A stretch of DNA of 64,000 nt from an uncultured Spirochaetales bacterium (GTDB lineage Bacteria > Spirochaetota > Spirochaetia > Sphaerochaetales > Sphaerochaetaceae). Under the pieces are notes generated by a model. The model did no database searches, was not told the origin of the DNA, and saw only the letters and a list, made by a program, of their open reading frames with translations. Location: NCBI GenBank assembly GCA_949282255.1, contig CASDPA010000003.1:1-64000 (forward strand), given 5' to 3'. Positions 34,686-43,313 of this stretch are shown in pieces (position 1 is the stretch's first letter; each line of letters begins with the position of its first letter). A program made the position numbers and the translations under genes.

Positions 34686-35802
34686 TGATCTCCTCCTTGA
34701 TAGCGCATATGGTTTTATCGATCTCATCTTTTTTCGTGAACGGCCCAGGTGAGAGCCTCAGCGTTCCCCGTGGGTATGTGCCAAGGCTCACATGTTCGAT
34801 CGGTGCGCAGTGCAGACCCACCCGGCATTCTATTTTATGATTTTTATAAAGTCTGTCCGCAAGCAATGCCAGATCCATCTTCTCGGTTGAGATCGATACC
34901 GCACCTGTCCTCTTTTCCCCACTTCTTGGTCCTATCACCCTGATATTGTCAATGCTTTCCAGCTCTGAGACCAGATGGAAAATGTTTTGTTCATATTTCT
35001 TGCATAGGTCATCGAAATTGGAATTGATGTAGTCAAGCGCGGCTTTCAGTCCGAAAAGGCCAGGCAGATTCCTTGTTCCCGCTTCAAATTTGTCAGGCAG
35101 AATGTCCGGCATTTCGATGCTGTCGGAAAAAGAACCCGTTCCACCTGCAATCAGAGGTGATGTCTTTATTGCAATCTCCCTGTCCAGGATCATTCCCCCT
35201 GTTCCCTGCGGTCCCAACAACCCCTTGTGCCCGGTAAAGAAAACACCCGCAATCCCCATTTCCTTCATATTGATCCTTACAAACGGCGCTGCTTGGGCCG
35301 TATCTAAAAAAAGGGGTAGAAAGGCTTTTCTGCATAGCTGGGAAAGGACGGCAAGATCCTCTATCCTGCCTGAAACATTGCTTGAGGCGTTTGCAATGAC
35401 GGCTTTTACATTTTTTGAGACCAGATTTGGAAAACAGGAAAAATTTGTGATGCCGTTCTCATCCACAGGTATTCTCACACTTTTGACACCATGGCAGGTA
35501 AGAGCTCTTTCAACGGCGTTATGCTCGTGTGATGTGGTGATGACGATGTCATCCCTGTTAAAGTATCCATGCACGAATATGTTCACAGCTTCCGTGACGT
35601 TCTGCGTGAAAAAGACCGTATCTGCATCCTCATGTCCGAATAGCGATGCAATATCCTCCCGGAGGGCACAGATCGCATCTTCCTCCTGATATGCGTTTTC
35701 GCTGTGTGTCCTTGAGAGATTGCAGCCGAGCTCGTTCATGAAATATGATACGGCATTTGCCACTCCTGGGGCTTTTGGCCAGCTCGTGGCCGAATTATCC
35801 AT
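34678..35802 (-). CDS. Cysteine desulfurase / selenocysteine lyase-like enzyme
   Basis: A 374-residue class V aminotransferase-fold enzyme of the NifS/SufS/CsdB group. The family N-terminus is [12 protein letters not shown]; the PLP lysine is in [16 protein letters not shown] and the catalytic cysteine in [12 protein letters not shown]. Enzymes of this kind in SDMH clusters are believed to release selenium (or sulfur) from selenocysteine or cysteine for SelD and hydroxylase maturation. ATG 35802 has GGAAAGGA 5 nt upstream; two further in-frame ATGs (35817, 35841) are possible but lack a ribosome site. It is divergent from the selenium transporter yedE. Confidence 0.88.
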   Translation of the reverse strand: MDNSATSWPKAPGVANAVSYFMNELGCNLSRTHSENAYQEEDAICALREDIASLFGHEDADTVFFTQNVTEAVNIFVHGYFNRDDIVITTSHEHNAVERALTCHGVKSVRIPVDENGITNFSCFPNLVSKNVKAVIANASSNVSGRIEDLAVLSQLCRKAFLPLFLDTAQAAPFVRINMKEMGIAGVFFTGHKGLLGPQGTGGMILDREIAIKTSPLIAGGTGSFSDSIEMPDILPDKFEAGTRNLPGLFGLKAALDYINSNFDDLCKKYEQNIFHLVSELESIDNIRVIGPRSGEKRTGAVSISTEKMDLALLADRLYKNHKIECRVGLHCAPIEHVSLGTYPRGTLRLSPGPFTKKDEIDKTICAIKEEING

Positions 35803-35890
35803 ATATGTCCTTTCCATGGGATAATTGTATATCTTTTCCATTGCGTATGCAAAAAGATAATGTTACCATCTTATCAATCAGGAGGGGCTG

Positions 35891-36958
35891 ATGATAGGTC
35901 AGAGAAAAAAATTGCTTGTTTCAGGAGCTCTGTTGGGGCTCTCGAGCATAATCCTTGTGGTATTGGGCAATCCCGGCAACATGGGACTTTGCATTGCCTG
36001 TTTTTTGAGGGATATCGTAGGTGCGTTGCATATCCATCCGGCACAGAATGTTTCGTACATGCGTCCGGAAATACTTGGCATAGTGCTTGCGGCCTTCATC
36101 GTTTCTGTCATGAAAAAAGAATTCCGTCCACGCGGAGGATCCAATCCGGTGCTGAGGTTTTTGCTTGGTGCTTTCATGATGATCGGAGCTCTTGTGTTCC
36201 TCGGCTGTCCTGTAAGGATGGTGCTGCGTCTTGCCGCAGGTGATATGAATGCGCTTGTGGCCCTTATAGGTTTTGCCCTCGGGGTCGCTGCCGGCTCGGC
36301 GTTTTTGAATCAAGGGTTTTCTCTTGGGCGCAGCAGGCGGCTTCATGTGGCCTTCGGCCTTGCCTCTCCCGTGCTGTTCATGATCTTCCTGTTCATTTTG
36401 CTCTTTTTCCCCGTGCTGCTTGTTTTCGGTGATGCTTCTCCTGCGGCAAACCACGCGCCGGTCATCGCATCACTCTTTTTTGGTGCGGTGGTGGGAGTTT
36501 CCAGCCAGAGATCGAGGATGTGTATGGCAGGAGGAATCAGGGATCTTATCCTTTTGAGGGACCCAGGACTCATAATGGCTCCTATTGCCATGTTTGTCGT
36601 GGCTCTTGTAGGAAATCTCGTGATTGGCAAGTTCAACTTGGGCTTTGCCTCGCAGCCCATAGCCCACACCGAAGGGGTATGGAACTTTTTGTCAATGTTC
36701 CTTGTAGGCCTCTGCGCTGTGATGCTGGGCGGCTGCCCTCTCAGACAGCTCATCCTCTCTTCGGAAGGGGATTTCGATGCATTCATAACGGTCATAGGCC
36801 TTATGGCGGGAGCTGCTGTTTCCCATAATTTCAGCGCGGCAAGCAGTGCGAATGGAACAACAGCAAATGGAAGACTGCTTGTAATTGTCGGACTTGTTTT
36901 CGCTTTTGCTGTGGCAGTGATCGTCACTATGAGAAACAGGAGGAAAGAAAATGGTTGA
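35891..36958 (+). CDS. yedE: YedE-type putative selenium transporter
   Basis: A 355-residue YeeE/YedE membrane protein with about ten hydrophobic segments. The family cysteine motifs recur twice: MGLCIACFLRD and FLGCPVRM in the first half, SRMCMAGGIRD and LGGCPLRQ in the second, as expected for a duplicated channel passing a thiol-reactive chalcogen species. Shine-Dalgarno AGGAGG lies before ATG 35891. The end overlaps yedF by 8 bp and yedF overlaps DUF3343, which overlaps selD, so four genes form one tight selenium module. Confidence 0.92.
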   Translation: MIGQRKKLLVSGALLGLSSIILVVLGNPGNMGLCIACFLRDIVGALHIHPAQNVSYMRPEILGIVLAAFIVSVMKKEFRPRGGSNPVLRFLLGAFMMIGALVFLGCPVRMVLRLAAGDMNALVALIGFALGVAAGSAFLNQGFSLGRSRRLHVAFGLASPVLFMIFLFILLFFPVLLVFGDASPAANHAPVIASLFFGAVVGVSSQRSRMCMAGGIRDLILLRDPGLIMAPIAMFVVALVGNLVIGKFNLGFASQPIAHTEGVWNFLSMFLVGLCAVMLGGCPLRQLILSSEGDFDAFITVIGLMAGAAVSHNFSAASSANGTTANGRLLVIVGLVFAFAVAVIVTMRNRRKENG

Positions 36959-37157
36959 TGCACGTGGACTCAGCTGTCCGGAGCCGGTAATCATGGTAAA
37001 AAAGTTTTTAAAAACGAATAGTAACCCCAAAAATGTGCATGTGCGTGTGGATAACGTTGCCAGTAAGGAAAATGTGACAAGGTATCTTGAAGCCATGGGA
37101 TACAAGGTTGAGATAATCAAGGAAGATGATGGATGGTCGCTGAAAGCAGGATTGTGA
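36951..37157 (+). CDS. yedF: TusA-like selenium/sulfur carrier (YedF N-terminal type)
   Basis: A 68-residue TusA-fold protein with the chalcogen-binding CPxP motif (DARGLSCPEPVIM, Cys at about 9). YedF proteins usually add a DsrE-like second domain (about 200 residues in total); here only the TusA half exists, and the next gene encodes a separate small DUF3343 protein. It probably carries persulfide or perselenide from the desulfurase to SelD or to YqeB/YqeC. Overlaps yedE and the DUF3343 gene. Confidence 0.85.
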   Translation: MVDARGLSCPEPVIMVKKFLKTNSNPKNVHVRVDNVASKENVTRYLEAMGYKVEIIKEDDGWSLKAGL

Positions 37158-37381
37158 TCCTGACATTTTCTTCCCATTATGAGGCGGTCAAGCTTAAGCG
37201 TGCCCTTGCGAAAAACGACATTGATTGCCGTCTTGTACCTGTGCCCAGAAGCCTTTCATCTTCCTGCGGCACAGCCATGGAAATAAATGAAAAAGATGTT
37301 ATTGCAGCCAAGGATCTTAAAATAGCGGAAGGTGCGTTCATCGGGGAGGAAGGAAAATGGTCAAGCTTACTAGGATGGTGA
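37133..37381 (+). CDS. DUF3343 small protein (putative Se/S carrier)
   Basis: An 82-residue DUF3343 protein. It has a short alpha/beta fold (VILTFSSHYEAVKLKRALAK) with cysteines in DCRLVP and SSSCGTAM. DUF3343 genes commonly neighbour selD and yedF, and are presumed to bind or pass selenium or sulfur; no biochemical role is firmly known to me. It overlaps yedF by 25 bp and selD by 25 bp, so its expression is tied to both. Confidence 0.8.
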   Translation: MVAESRIVILTFSSHYEAVKLKRALAKNDIDCRLVPVPRSLSSSCGTAMEINEKDVIAAKDLKIAEGAFIGEEGKWSSLLGW

Positions 37382-38379
37382 AGACAAGCGGATGTGCGGC
37401 AAAATTGGCTGCGAAAGATCTGCAGGAGGTTCTTTCCTCGCTGCCTAAAAAGGCTGATGAGAAACTTCTGGTTGGTTTCGAAGGCTCTGATGATGCTTTG
37501 GTGTATGATTTGGGAAATGGGGAGGTAATGATATCCACTGTGGATTTCTTTCCTCCTGTAGCTGACGATCCGTATACATTCGGTCAGATTGCGGCGGCAA
37601 ACGCACTTTCCGATGTGTATGCGATGGGAGGAAACCCAAAGGTCTGCATGAACCTGGTGTGCTTCCCGTCCTGCCAGGATCTTGATATTTTGAAGCAGAT
37701 ACTCACCGGAGGCTGCGACAAGGTGCACGAAGCGGGGGCTGTTGTCGCCGGAGGTCATACCATTGCAGATTCGGTGATAAAATATGGACTGTCTGTAACG
37801 GGCTTTGGAAAAAAGAATTCGTTTTGGACGAATGCCGGAGCAAAGGAAGGGGATGTCATAGTCATTACAAAGAAAATCGGGGTGGGGATAATCAATACCG
37901 CGGCAAAAGCTGACGAAGTTCCGGATGCTCTTCTTAATGAGGCCATTTATTCCATGAAAACACTCAACAAGAGGGCAAAGGAGGCTGCAGAAGGCCTTGA
38001 TGTGCATGCTGCGACCGACATAACGGGATTTTCTCTTATAGGCCACCTTTATGAGATGGCATCTTCCAGCAGGGTTTCAATAACCATAGATCATGGCAGT
38101 GTGCCGCTTTTTGACGATGTTGTCGACCTTGCACGGTTTGGCTTCTTGAGCGAGGGGGTTTACAACAACAGGGAATTCATCGGGGAAAGCGTTCATTTCG
38201 ATCCTTCTTTGAAAAGGGAGATTTGCGATGTCCTTTTCGATCCCCAAACATCCGGTGGCCTTGCCCTTGCCATGGGCGAACCAGATGCTGCAGAGTATCT
38301 GAAAAGGATGACCGACACCCCGGCAGCCATGATAGCGCGTGTCGGTAAGAAAGGGTATTATCCGGTTTATATCGTATGA
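37357..38379 (+). CDS. selD: Selenide, water dikinase (selenophosphate synthase)
   Basis: A 340-residue SelD of usual length. The N-terminal catalytic segment is KTSGCAAKL, with cysteine (C13) at the position that is selenocysteine in some homologues. The AIRS-type ATP fold follows (VGFEGSDDALVYDLG, MISTVDFFPPVADDPY, VVAGGHTIADS, ATDITGFSLIGHLYEM, FDPQTSGGLA). It makes selenophosphate from selenide and ATP. No selA, selB or tRNA-Sec is in the window, so its known outlet here is SDMH maturation. The start lies 25 bp inside the DUF3343 gene. Confidence 0.96.
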   Translation: MVKLTRMVKTSGCAAKLAAKDLQEVLSSLPKKADEKLLVGFEGSDDALVYDLGNGEVMISTVDFFPPVADDPYTFGQIAAANALSDVYAMGGNPKVCMNLVCFPSCQDLDILKQILTGGCDKVHEAGAVVAGGHTIADSVIKYGLSVTGFGKKNSFWTNAGAKEGDVIVITKKIGVGIINTAAKADEVPDALLNEAIYSMKTLNKRAKEAAEGLDVHAATDITGFSLIGHLYEMASSSRVSITIDHGSVPLFDDVVDLARFGFLSEGVYNNREFIGESVHFDPSLKREICDVLFDPQTSGGLALAMGEPDAAEYLKRMTDTPAAMIARVGKKGYYPVYIV

Positions 38380-38385
38380 TCGGGA

Positions 38386-38414
38386 CCGTCATAGGGCTTT
38401 TGTCCTTATGACGG
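38386..38414 (+). terminator. Hairpin after selD (weak terminator)
   Basis: The stem CCGTCATA/TATGACGG with inner GG/CC pairs lies 6 bp after the selD stop. The downstream sequence is only moderately T-rich, so termination may be partial. Confidence 0.5.
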
Positions 38415-38550
38415 CCTATATGTCTTTATTCATGTATCCTGTTGCCTGAATCAGAAATTCATGAGGCTTTTCCAGGTTTTTTTTCACAAAGATGATTTTT
38501 TTAGCAACCCTCATTTTTCAGGCTGTCGGAACAATTTTACACGGGTTGAT

Positions 38551-38604
38551 ATTGCAACAAAATGCAACATTTTTCTTGCCTTATCCATACTTCCATGATA
38601 TGCT
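38551..38604 (+). promoter_or_regulatory. ygeW promoter with TTGCA-N6-TGCAA operator
   Basis: The dyad TTGCA-N6-TGCAA (38552-38567) lies upstream of TTGCCT (38576-38581), a 17 nt spacer and TATGCT (38599-38604). The dyad centre is about 50 bp before the expected start. The reverse complement matches the ygfK operator at 16 of 18 positions. The rest of the 254 bp gap after selD shows no gene. Confidence 0.65.
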
Positions 38605-38633
38605 TAGCAAAGTATAGGATAGGAGGACCTGTA

Positions 38634-39836
38634 ATGGCCAAAGATAAAGCAGAAATCAAAGCTCTGATTGAAGAACTTAAGAAGCTTAAGACGGATAACA
38701 TGTATCTCAACGATTTCTATCATACCTGGAAGGAAACCGATGATGAGATCATGGCTGTGTTCAAGGTTGCTGAAATACTGCGCGGAATGAGGGAGAACAA
38801 CATCAGCACGAAGGTTTTCGATTCCGGGCTTGGAATCAGCATCTTCCGTGATAATTCCACCAGGACGCGTTTTTCATTCGCATCCGCATGTAATCTCTTA
38901 GGTCTCGAGGTCCAGGATCTTGATGAAAAGCTTTCTCAGATCGCCCATGGTGAGACTGTCAGGGAGACTGCAAACATGATTTCCTTCATGGCCGATGTGA
39001 TCGGAATCCGCGATGACATGTACATCGGAAAAGGGCATACATACATGAAGACCGTCAGTGAGGCGGTTCAGGAAGGTTTCAGGGACGGAGTTCTCGAGCA
39101 GAGGCCGACTCTGGTCAATCTCCAGTGCGATATCGACCATCCGACACAGTCGATGGCGGATCTTCTCCATGTGATCAATTATTTTGGAGGAGTGGAGAAT
39201 CTCAAAGGCAAGAAGGTTGCAATGACATGGGCATACAGCCCGTCATATGGAAAGCCCCTTTCTGTTCCCCAGGGCATCATCGGACTTTTCACAAGATTCG
39301 GAATGGATGTCGTCCTTGCCCATCCTGAGGGCTACAACGTGATGGAGGATGTGGAGAAGGTTGCCAGCGAGAATGCAAAGAAGTCTGGAGGCTCCTATAA
39401 GAGAGTCAATTCCATGGCCGAAGCTTTCAAGGATGCCGATATAGTATATCCGAAGTCATGGGCTCCGTTTGCCGTGATGGAAGAAAGGACCAAGCTTGTG
39501 GAAGAGGGCAAGTTCGACGAGCTCAAAGAACTTGAGAAGAGATGTCTTGCAAACAACGCAAAGTTCAAGGATTGGACATGCACCGAAGAGCTTATGAAAA
39601 CAACCAAGGATGGAAAGGCTCTTTACATGCACTGCCTGCCCGCTGATATAACCGGTGTTTCCTGCAAGGAAGGCGAGGTTGATGCTTCCGTGTTCGACCG
39701 CTATCTCGTACCGCTTTATAAGGAAGCAAGCTTCAAGCCGTATATCATCGCAGCAATGATCTTCCTTGCAAAATTCAAGGATCCTTCCAAGAAGCTTACC
39801 GAGCTTCTTGAGGCAGAGGTGAAGAGGATCAAGTAA
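38634..39836 (+). CDS. ygeW: YgeW, knotted carbamoyltransferase-family protein
   Basis: A 400-residue member of the aspartate/ornithine carbamoyltransferase fold. The carbamoyl-phosphate motif is DNSTRTRFSFASA (the family STRTR), then HPTQSMADLL and the amino-substrate-side HCLPADITG. YgeW is a knotted transcarbamylase whose natural substrate is not settled; in the urate pathway it is thought to phosphorolyse a carbamoylated intermediate, allowing ATP formation. ATG 38634 has AGGAGG 7-12 nt upstream. It has its own promoter and terminator, 11 kb from the other catabolic genes but with the same operator as ygfK. Confidence 0.94.
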   Translation: MAKDKAEIKALIEELKKLKTDNMYLNDFYHTWKETDDEIMAVFKVAEILRGMRENNISTKVFDSGLGISIFRDNSTRTRFSFASACNLLGLEVQDLDEKLSQIAHGETVRETANMISFMADVIGIRDDMYIGKGHTYMKTVSEAVQEGFRDGVLEQRPTLVNLQCDIDHPTQSMADLLHVINYFGGVENLKGKKVAMTWAYSPSYGKPLSVPQGIIGLFTRFGMDVVLAHPEGYNVMEDVEKVASENAKKSGGSYKRVNSMAEAFKDADIVYPKSWAPFAVMEERTKLVEEGKFDELKELEKRCLANNAKFKDWTCTEELMKTTKDGKALYMHCLPADITGVSCKEGEVDASVFDRYLVPLYKEASFKPYIIAAMIFLAKFKDPSKKLTELLEAEVKRIK

Positions 39837-39857
39837 CCTCAGACCCATAATAATGTT

Positions 39858-39884
39858 TCCCAGGGCTTGGCCCTGGGATTTTTA
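39858..39884 (+). terminator. ygeW terminator
   Basis: A perfect 9-bp stem TCCCAGGGC/GCCCTGGGA with a TTG loop is followed by TTTTTATTTT. Confidence 0.92.
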
Positions 39885-39970
39885 TTTTGCAATCTTCAGT
39901 ATTTCATCTATTTCAAAAAGCTTGCATGAAAAAAAGAGGGTGGAGGAGCAGGCTGACTTTCGTTTCCAAA

Positions 39971-40750
39971 TTATCCAAGTGCGACATCCAGGATCATCAT
40001 CACCACGAATCCTAACATCGTGGAGATCGCTCCTGCATGGGGATGTTCTTCAAGCTTGCTGTCCGGGATAAGATCCTCTGCAACAACAAAGATCATCGCT
40101 CCTGCGCTGAAAGATAGAAGATATGGCTGAAGTAGCGCAATATGGTTTGCAAGTACGAATCCGATAAGTGCCGCAACCGGTTCCACAGCTCCGCTGAATG
40201 ACCCGTATAAAAACGCTTTGGTCCTTGACATTCCGCTTCTCATCGGTAGGCTCACTGCAGCCCCTTCAGGGAAATTCTGTATTGCAATCCCTATCGCCAG
40301 CCCGAGTGCTGCATAAAAGGATACTGTAGGATTCAGCGAGGCTGCCGCACCGAGTGCAAAACCGACTGCAAGTCCTTCTGGAATATTGTGTATGGTTACC
40401 GCAAGAAACAGCCTTGTGGTTTTTTTCAAGGTGCTGCGCGGCCCTTCCTCCTCGCCGTTTTTATGGATGTGCGGGACAATGTGGTCGATGATGATGAGAA
40501 AGAGTCCTCCCAATAGAAATCCTACAGATGCCGGGATAAAGGATAATTTTCCAAGATGCTCCGACTGTTCTATGGCAGGGATTATCAGCGACCAGACGGA
40601 GGCCGCAATCATTATGCCTGAAGCGAAACCCAGAAATAGCGTCTGGGTACGTTCCTTTATCTCGTTTTTGAAAAGGAATACGAGTGCTGAGCCGAGAGTG
40701 GTTGCAAAAAAACCGATCAGCATCGCAAGCGTTAATGACAGTTTGCTCAT
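39971..40750 (-). CDS. ZIP-family metal transporter
   Basis: A 259-residue ZIP protein with eight hydrophobic segments. The TM4/TM5 metal motifs are present (TIHNIPEGLAVGFALG and IQNFPEGAAVS), and a histidine-containing loop (DHIVPHIHKNGEEEG) lies between TM3 and TM4. It is closest to the ZupT/GufA type, importing Zn or other divalent metals. It follows the ABC operon on the same strand, but a strong terminator lies between, so separate transcription is likely. Confidence 0.9.
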   Translation of the reverse strand: MSKLSLTLAMLIGFFATTLGSALVFLFKNEIKERTQTLFLGFASGIMIAASVWSLIIPAIEQSEHLGKLSFIPASVGFLLGGLFLIIIDHIVPHIHKNGEEEGPRSTLKKTTRLFLAVTIHNIPEGLAVGFALGAAASLNPTVSFYAALGLAIGIAIQNFPEGAAVSLPMRSGMSRTKAFLYGSFSGAVEPVAALIGFVLANHIALLQPYLLSFSAGAMIFVVAEDLIPDSKLEEHPHAGAISTMLGFVVMMILDVALG

Positions 40751-40780
40751 GCATTAAGCTTATCTGTTTTGTCATAAATG

Positions 40781-40807
40781 GAAAAGAGCCGGAGCCCGGC
40801 TCTTTTC
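40781..40807 (-). terminator. Terminator of the ABC-transporter operon
   Basis: A 12-bp stem GAAAAGAGCCGG/CCGGCTCTTTTC with an AGC loop lies 4 bp after the binding-protein stop (minus strand). T runs are built into both arms, so it may work in both directions. Confidence 0.9.
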
Positions 40808-40810
40808 TGT

Positions 40811-41884
40811 TCAAGGTCTTGTATTAAGCAGTTCTGAAAGCTCCTCGCTACTCAAGCTGTAGCTGTAGAAAAGATCGTAGAAGGTTGTAACCTCCTTTTC
40901 AAGATCGATATCGGAATAAAGCTCTGGATAAAGAATACTGCCCAGCCAGTATATTCCTATGATCCTGTTTACCCCAGGTGGTGTGTCGATGAAAGAATAG
41001 GGGCTGGAAGGTATCAGATAAATCTTGTTGTTCTTCACAGCAGAGAGCTCCGCCCATCTTGGATCCGTTGTTGCTGTTTTATATGCAGATTCCTCTGCTA
41101 GCAGAATAACATCCGGATCCCAGATGAAAAGCTGCTCGAGAGAGATTATGTTTCCTCCGCCGGAGTAGGTGGAAGGCACGACATTCTCAGCTCCGACAAG
41201 TTCTATCACCTCTCCATGGAAATTTCCGGTAGGAATCCCGTCCAGCCCTTCTGGAGAGGATGAATAGTATATGCTCACCGGTTTTTCAATCTGCTTTTTC
41301 GCCTCCTCTGCCTTGGCAAGGGCCTTTTCAGAGTATTGGGCGAGCTTTTCTGTTTTCTCCTCCTCTCCGATAAGCTTGCCGAGATTTCTATATGCTTCCG
41401 CAGTGTTTGTCAGGTAAGACTCTATGAAAACCACCGGGATGCCGATCTGATCCTCCAGCACGTCAAGATCCGTATCGATTCCGTCTTTTATTTCCCCCAT
41501 GTCGATGACGACCTCGGGTGCGGCGAATATCAGCGCTTCCTTGTTGAGGTTTGCCTTCTTTCCGTAGAAGGTGCCGAACTGGGGAAGATCCTGCATGCAC
41601 TCGGGCATATAGAACATCGCTTTGTCATTTATGGTCGAAGAAAGCCCAACCATCTTTTCTGGAGCTACGGTCGCGATGATCATCTGCGCAAGATTTCCAG
41701 AAGGGGCTATTTTTGTGATTTCTTTCTCAAATGTATGGCTTCTGCCCAGAGAATCGGTAAAACTGAATGAAGACAAGGCTTCATTTTGGCTGCTTGCCAC
41801 AGCTGTTTCTTTTGCCCCTTGGGAAAATACTGGGCAGAGTACAGCTAAGAGGACAGCCAGGATTGTCAGTGTTCTTTTCAACAT
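40811..41884 (-). CDS. Periplasmic binding protein of a FecBCD-type ABC transporter
   Basis: A 357-residue class III (TroA/FhuD-like) solute-binding protein. Residues 1-22 are a Sec signal peptide; C17 in LAVLCPVF could be lipidated but the lipobox is poor. The fold pattern includes TKIAPSGNLAQMI, PEVVIDMGEI, a long central helix rich in Glu/Lys and WDPDVILLAEESAY. The ligand is an iron chelate, cobamide or metal oxyanion; with molybdenum enzymes nearby, molybdate or tungstate is a candidate but cannot be told from the sequence. Last gene of permease, ATPase, methyltransferase, binding protein. Confidence 0.85.
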   Translation of the reverse strand: MLKRTLTILAVLLAVLCPVFSQGAKETAVASSQNEALSSFSFTDSLGRSHTFEKEITKIAPSGNLAQMIIATVAPEKMVGLSSTINDKAMFYMPECMQDLPQFGTFYGKKANLNKEALIFAAPEVVIDMGEIKDGIDTDLDVLEDQIGIPVVFIESYLTNTAEAYRNLGKLIGEEEKTEKLAQYSEKALAKAEEAKKQIEKPVSIYYSSSPEGLDGIPTGNFHGEVIELVGAENVVPSTYSGGGNIISLEQLFIWDPDVILLAEESAYKTATTDPRWAELSAVKNNKIYLIPSSPYSFIDTPPGVNRIIGIYWLGSILYPELYSDIDLEKEVTTFYDLFYSYSLSSEELSELLNTRP

Positions 41885-42552
41885 TGCTCTTTTCTCCTTT
41901 TAATTGTATACATGTAGATTTTTTTCCTGTTTCTGAAAAGCAGGGGATAATCCTTATCTTTGCTTTCTTCCAAAATAGGAAGCAACGTGCAGTTATAGCT
42001 TATTTGGAAAAACCTTTTTGCATCTTGCAGATTTCTCAGAGGCTGGTTGAATTCGCAGGATATCACGGCCTTTTCATAATCAATTCCCAATGAGTTGAAT
42101 AGTTCCTCGGTCTTTCCGCTTTTATCCTCTCTTTTTGATCCTTCATAGCCTGTATGGGCGCTTATGATGTATATGATTTTATTTGAAAGCCTGAAGAAGC
42201 GTTCAAGGCTTTCCTTTTTTGAAAGCCCTCCGAAAAAAAGCATTAAAAGAACATCTGCATTTTCCTCGAAGGTGAAGGCATCGGCGTATCCGATCAGATC
42301 GAATCCGACCCTTCTGTTGGCGCTTTTCACTGCAGATTCACAATTGTCGTAGGCTTTTATGTTGAAGCCATTGGCCTTAAGGATTGCAGTCACATATCCT
42401 AGCCCGGCTCCAAGCTCGATTATTTTCTCATCCTTTGACAGATGTTTTGCTATTTCGGAGGCGATCAGGGAATGGAAGGAGCAATCGCGTGATGCTATGT
42501 CATAATATGCTATCTTCTCATCGTCCCAGAAACCGTTTATTGGGGTATGCAT
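41878..42552 (-). CDS. SAM-dependent methyltransferase within the ABC operon
   Basis: A 224-residue class I methyltransferase. Motif I is IIELGAGLGYVTAIL, motif post-I IKAYDNCESAV, and an acidic ENADVLLMLFFGG motif follows. It overlaps the ATPase gene by 16 bp and the binding-protein gene by 7 bp, so it is translated with the transporter. The substrate is unknown. It could modify a chelator taken up by the system or act on the metal ligand complex. The C-terminus is basic (KRRKEQC). Confidence 0.8.
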   Translation of the reverse strand: MHTPINGFWDDEKIAYYDIASRDCSFHSLIASEIAKHLSKDEKIIELGAGLGYVTAILKANGFNIKAYDNCESAVKSANRRVGFDLIGYADAFTFEENADVLLMLFFGGLSKKESLERFFRLSNKIIYIISAHTGYEGSKREDKSGKTEELFNSLGIDYEKAVISCEFNQPLRNLQDAKRFFQISYNCTLLPILEESKDKDYPLLFRNRKKIYMYTIKRRKEQC

Positions 42553-43313
42553 ATGTACCTCCTATTTGCTCCGGTATCAACCTGGTCTATGAAAAGATTT
42601 CTTCCGTAAAGGCTTTCAAGAAGATGGGAAGATACAAGATTTTCCTTGCTGCCGGAAAAGACTATAGTACTATCATCCATCAAAAGTATCCTTGTTGCAT
42701 ACATCAGTGCCTGTTCGGGGTTATGGGTTGAGAACAACAGACCGGCTCCTCTTCTTCTCAGCTTTTCAAGCGTTTCGAGCACCAGTATCTGGTTGCCGTA
42801 ATCCAAGCTTGCCGTAGGCTCGTCAAGGATGATGAAGTCCGTATCCTGCATCAGTGCGCGTGCGATGAGCACCATCTGCCTTTCTCCTCCGGAGAGCTCT
42901 GTCATGTTTCTGTCACATAATCCATCCATATTGAATATCTGCAGGATTCCCAATGCTTTCCTCTTTTCCTTTTCTCCTGGCGCGCTGAAAAGAGGGATGT
43001 AATGGGCCGAACCCATAAGCACTGTCTCAAGCACCGTATAGCTGAATTCCTGTTTTGACATCTGCGGTATGTATGATATGTGCTTTGCTATATCATTCTT
43101 CTTAAAGCTGCAGATATCTTCGCCGTTTATAAGGAATTTCCCTTTTCCGCTTTTCAAAATACCGAGCATCAGGCGGAATAGGGTGGTTTTACCTGCTCCG
43201 TTCCTTCCTAAAAGGGCCACCGTCTCCCCACCTTCTATCTTGAAAGAAACGTTTTTGAGCACCGGACGGTTCCTTCTGTATCTGAATTCAAGGTCCTGAG
43301 CTTCAAGAATCAT
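42537..43313 (-). CDS. FecE-type ABC transporter ATPase
   Basis: A 258-residue ABC ATPase. Walker A is LLGRNGAGKTTLF, Q loop YIPQMSKQEFSYT, signature LSGGERQMVLIARAL, Walker B IILDEPTASLDYGNQ and switch histidine FSTHNPEQ. The layout is typical of iron-siderophore/cobalamin importers. It overlaps the permease gene by 11 bp and the methyltransferase by 16 bp. Confidence 0.93.
   Translation of the reverse strand: MILEAQDLEFRYRRNRPVLKNVSFKIEGGETVALLGRNGAGKTTLFRLMLGILKSGKGKFLINGEDICSFKKNDIAKHISYIPQMSKQEFSYTVLETVLMGSAHYIPLFSAPGEKEKRKALGILQIFNMDGLCDRNMTELSGGERQMVLIARALMQDTDFIILDEPTASLDYGNQILVLETLEKLRRRGAGLLFSTHNPEQALMYATRILLMDDSTIVFSGSKENLVSSHLLESLYGRNLFIDQVDTGANRRYICIPQ

Noticed and set aside
35841-35852. 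TTGC-GTAT-GCAA as a fourth copy of the ygfK/ygeW operator
   Set aside because: The arms are closer together (4 bp centre, not 6), and it lies at the start of the desulfurase gene outside any clear promoter.
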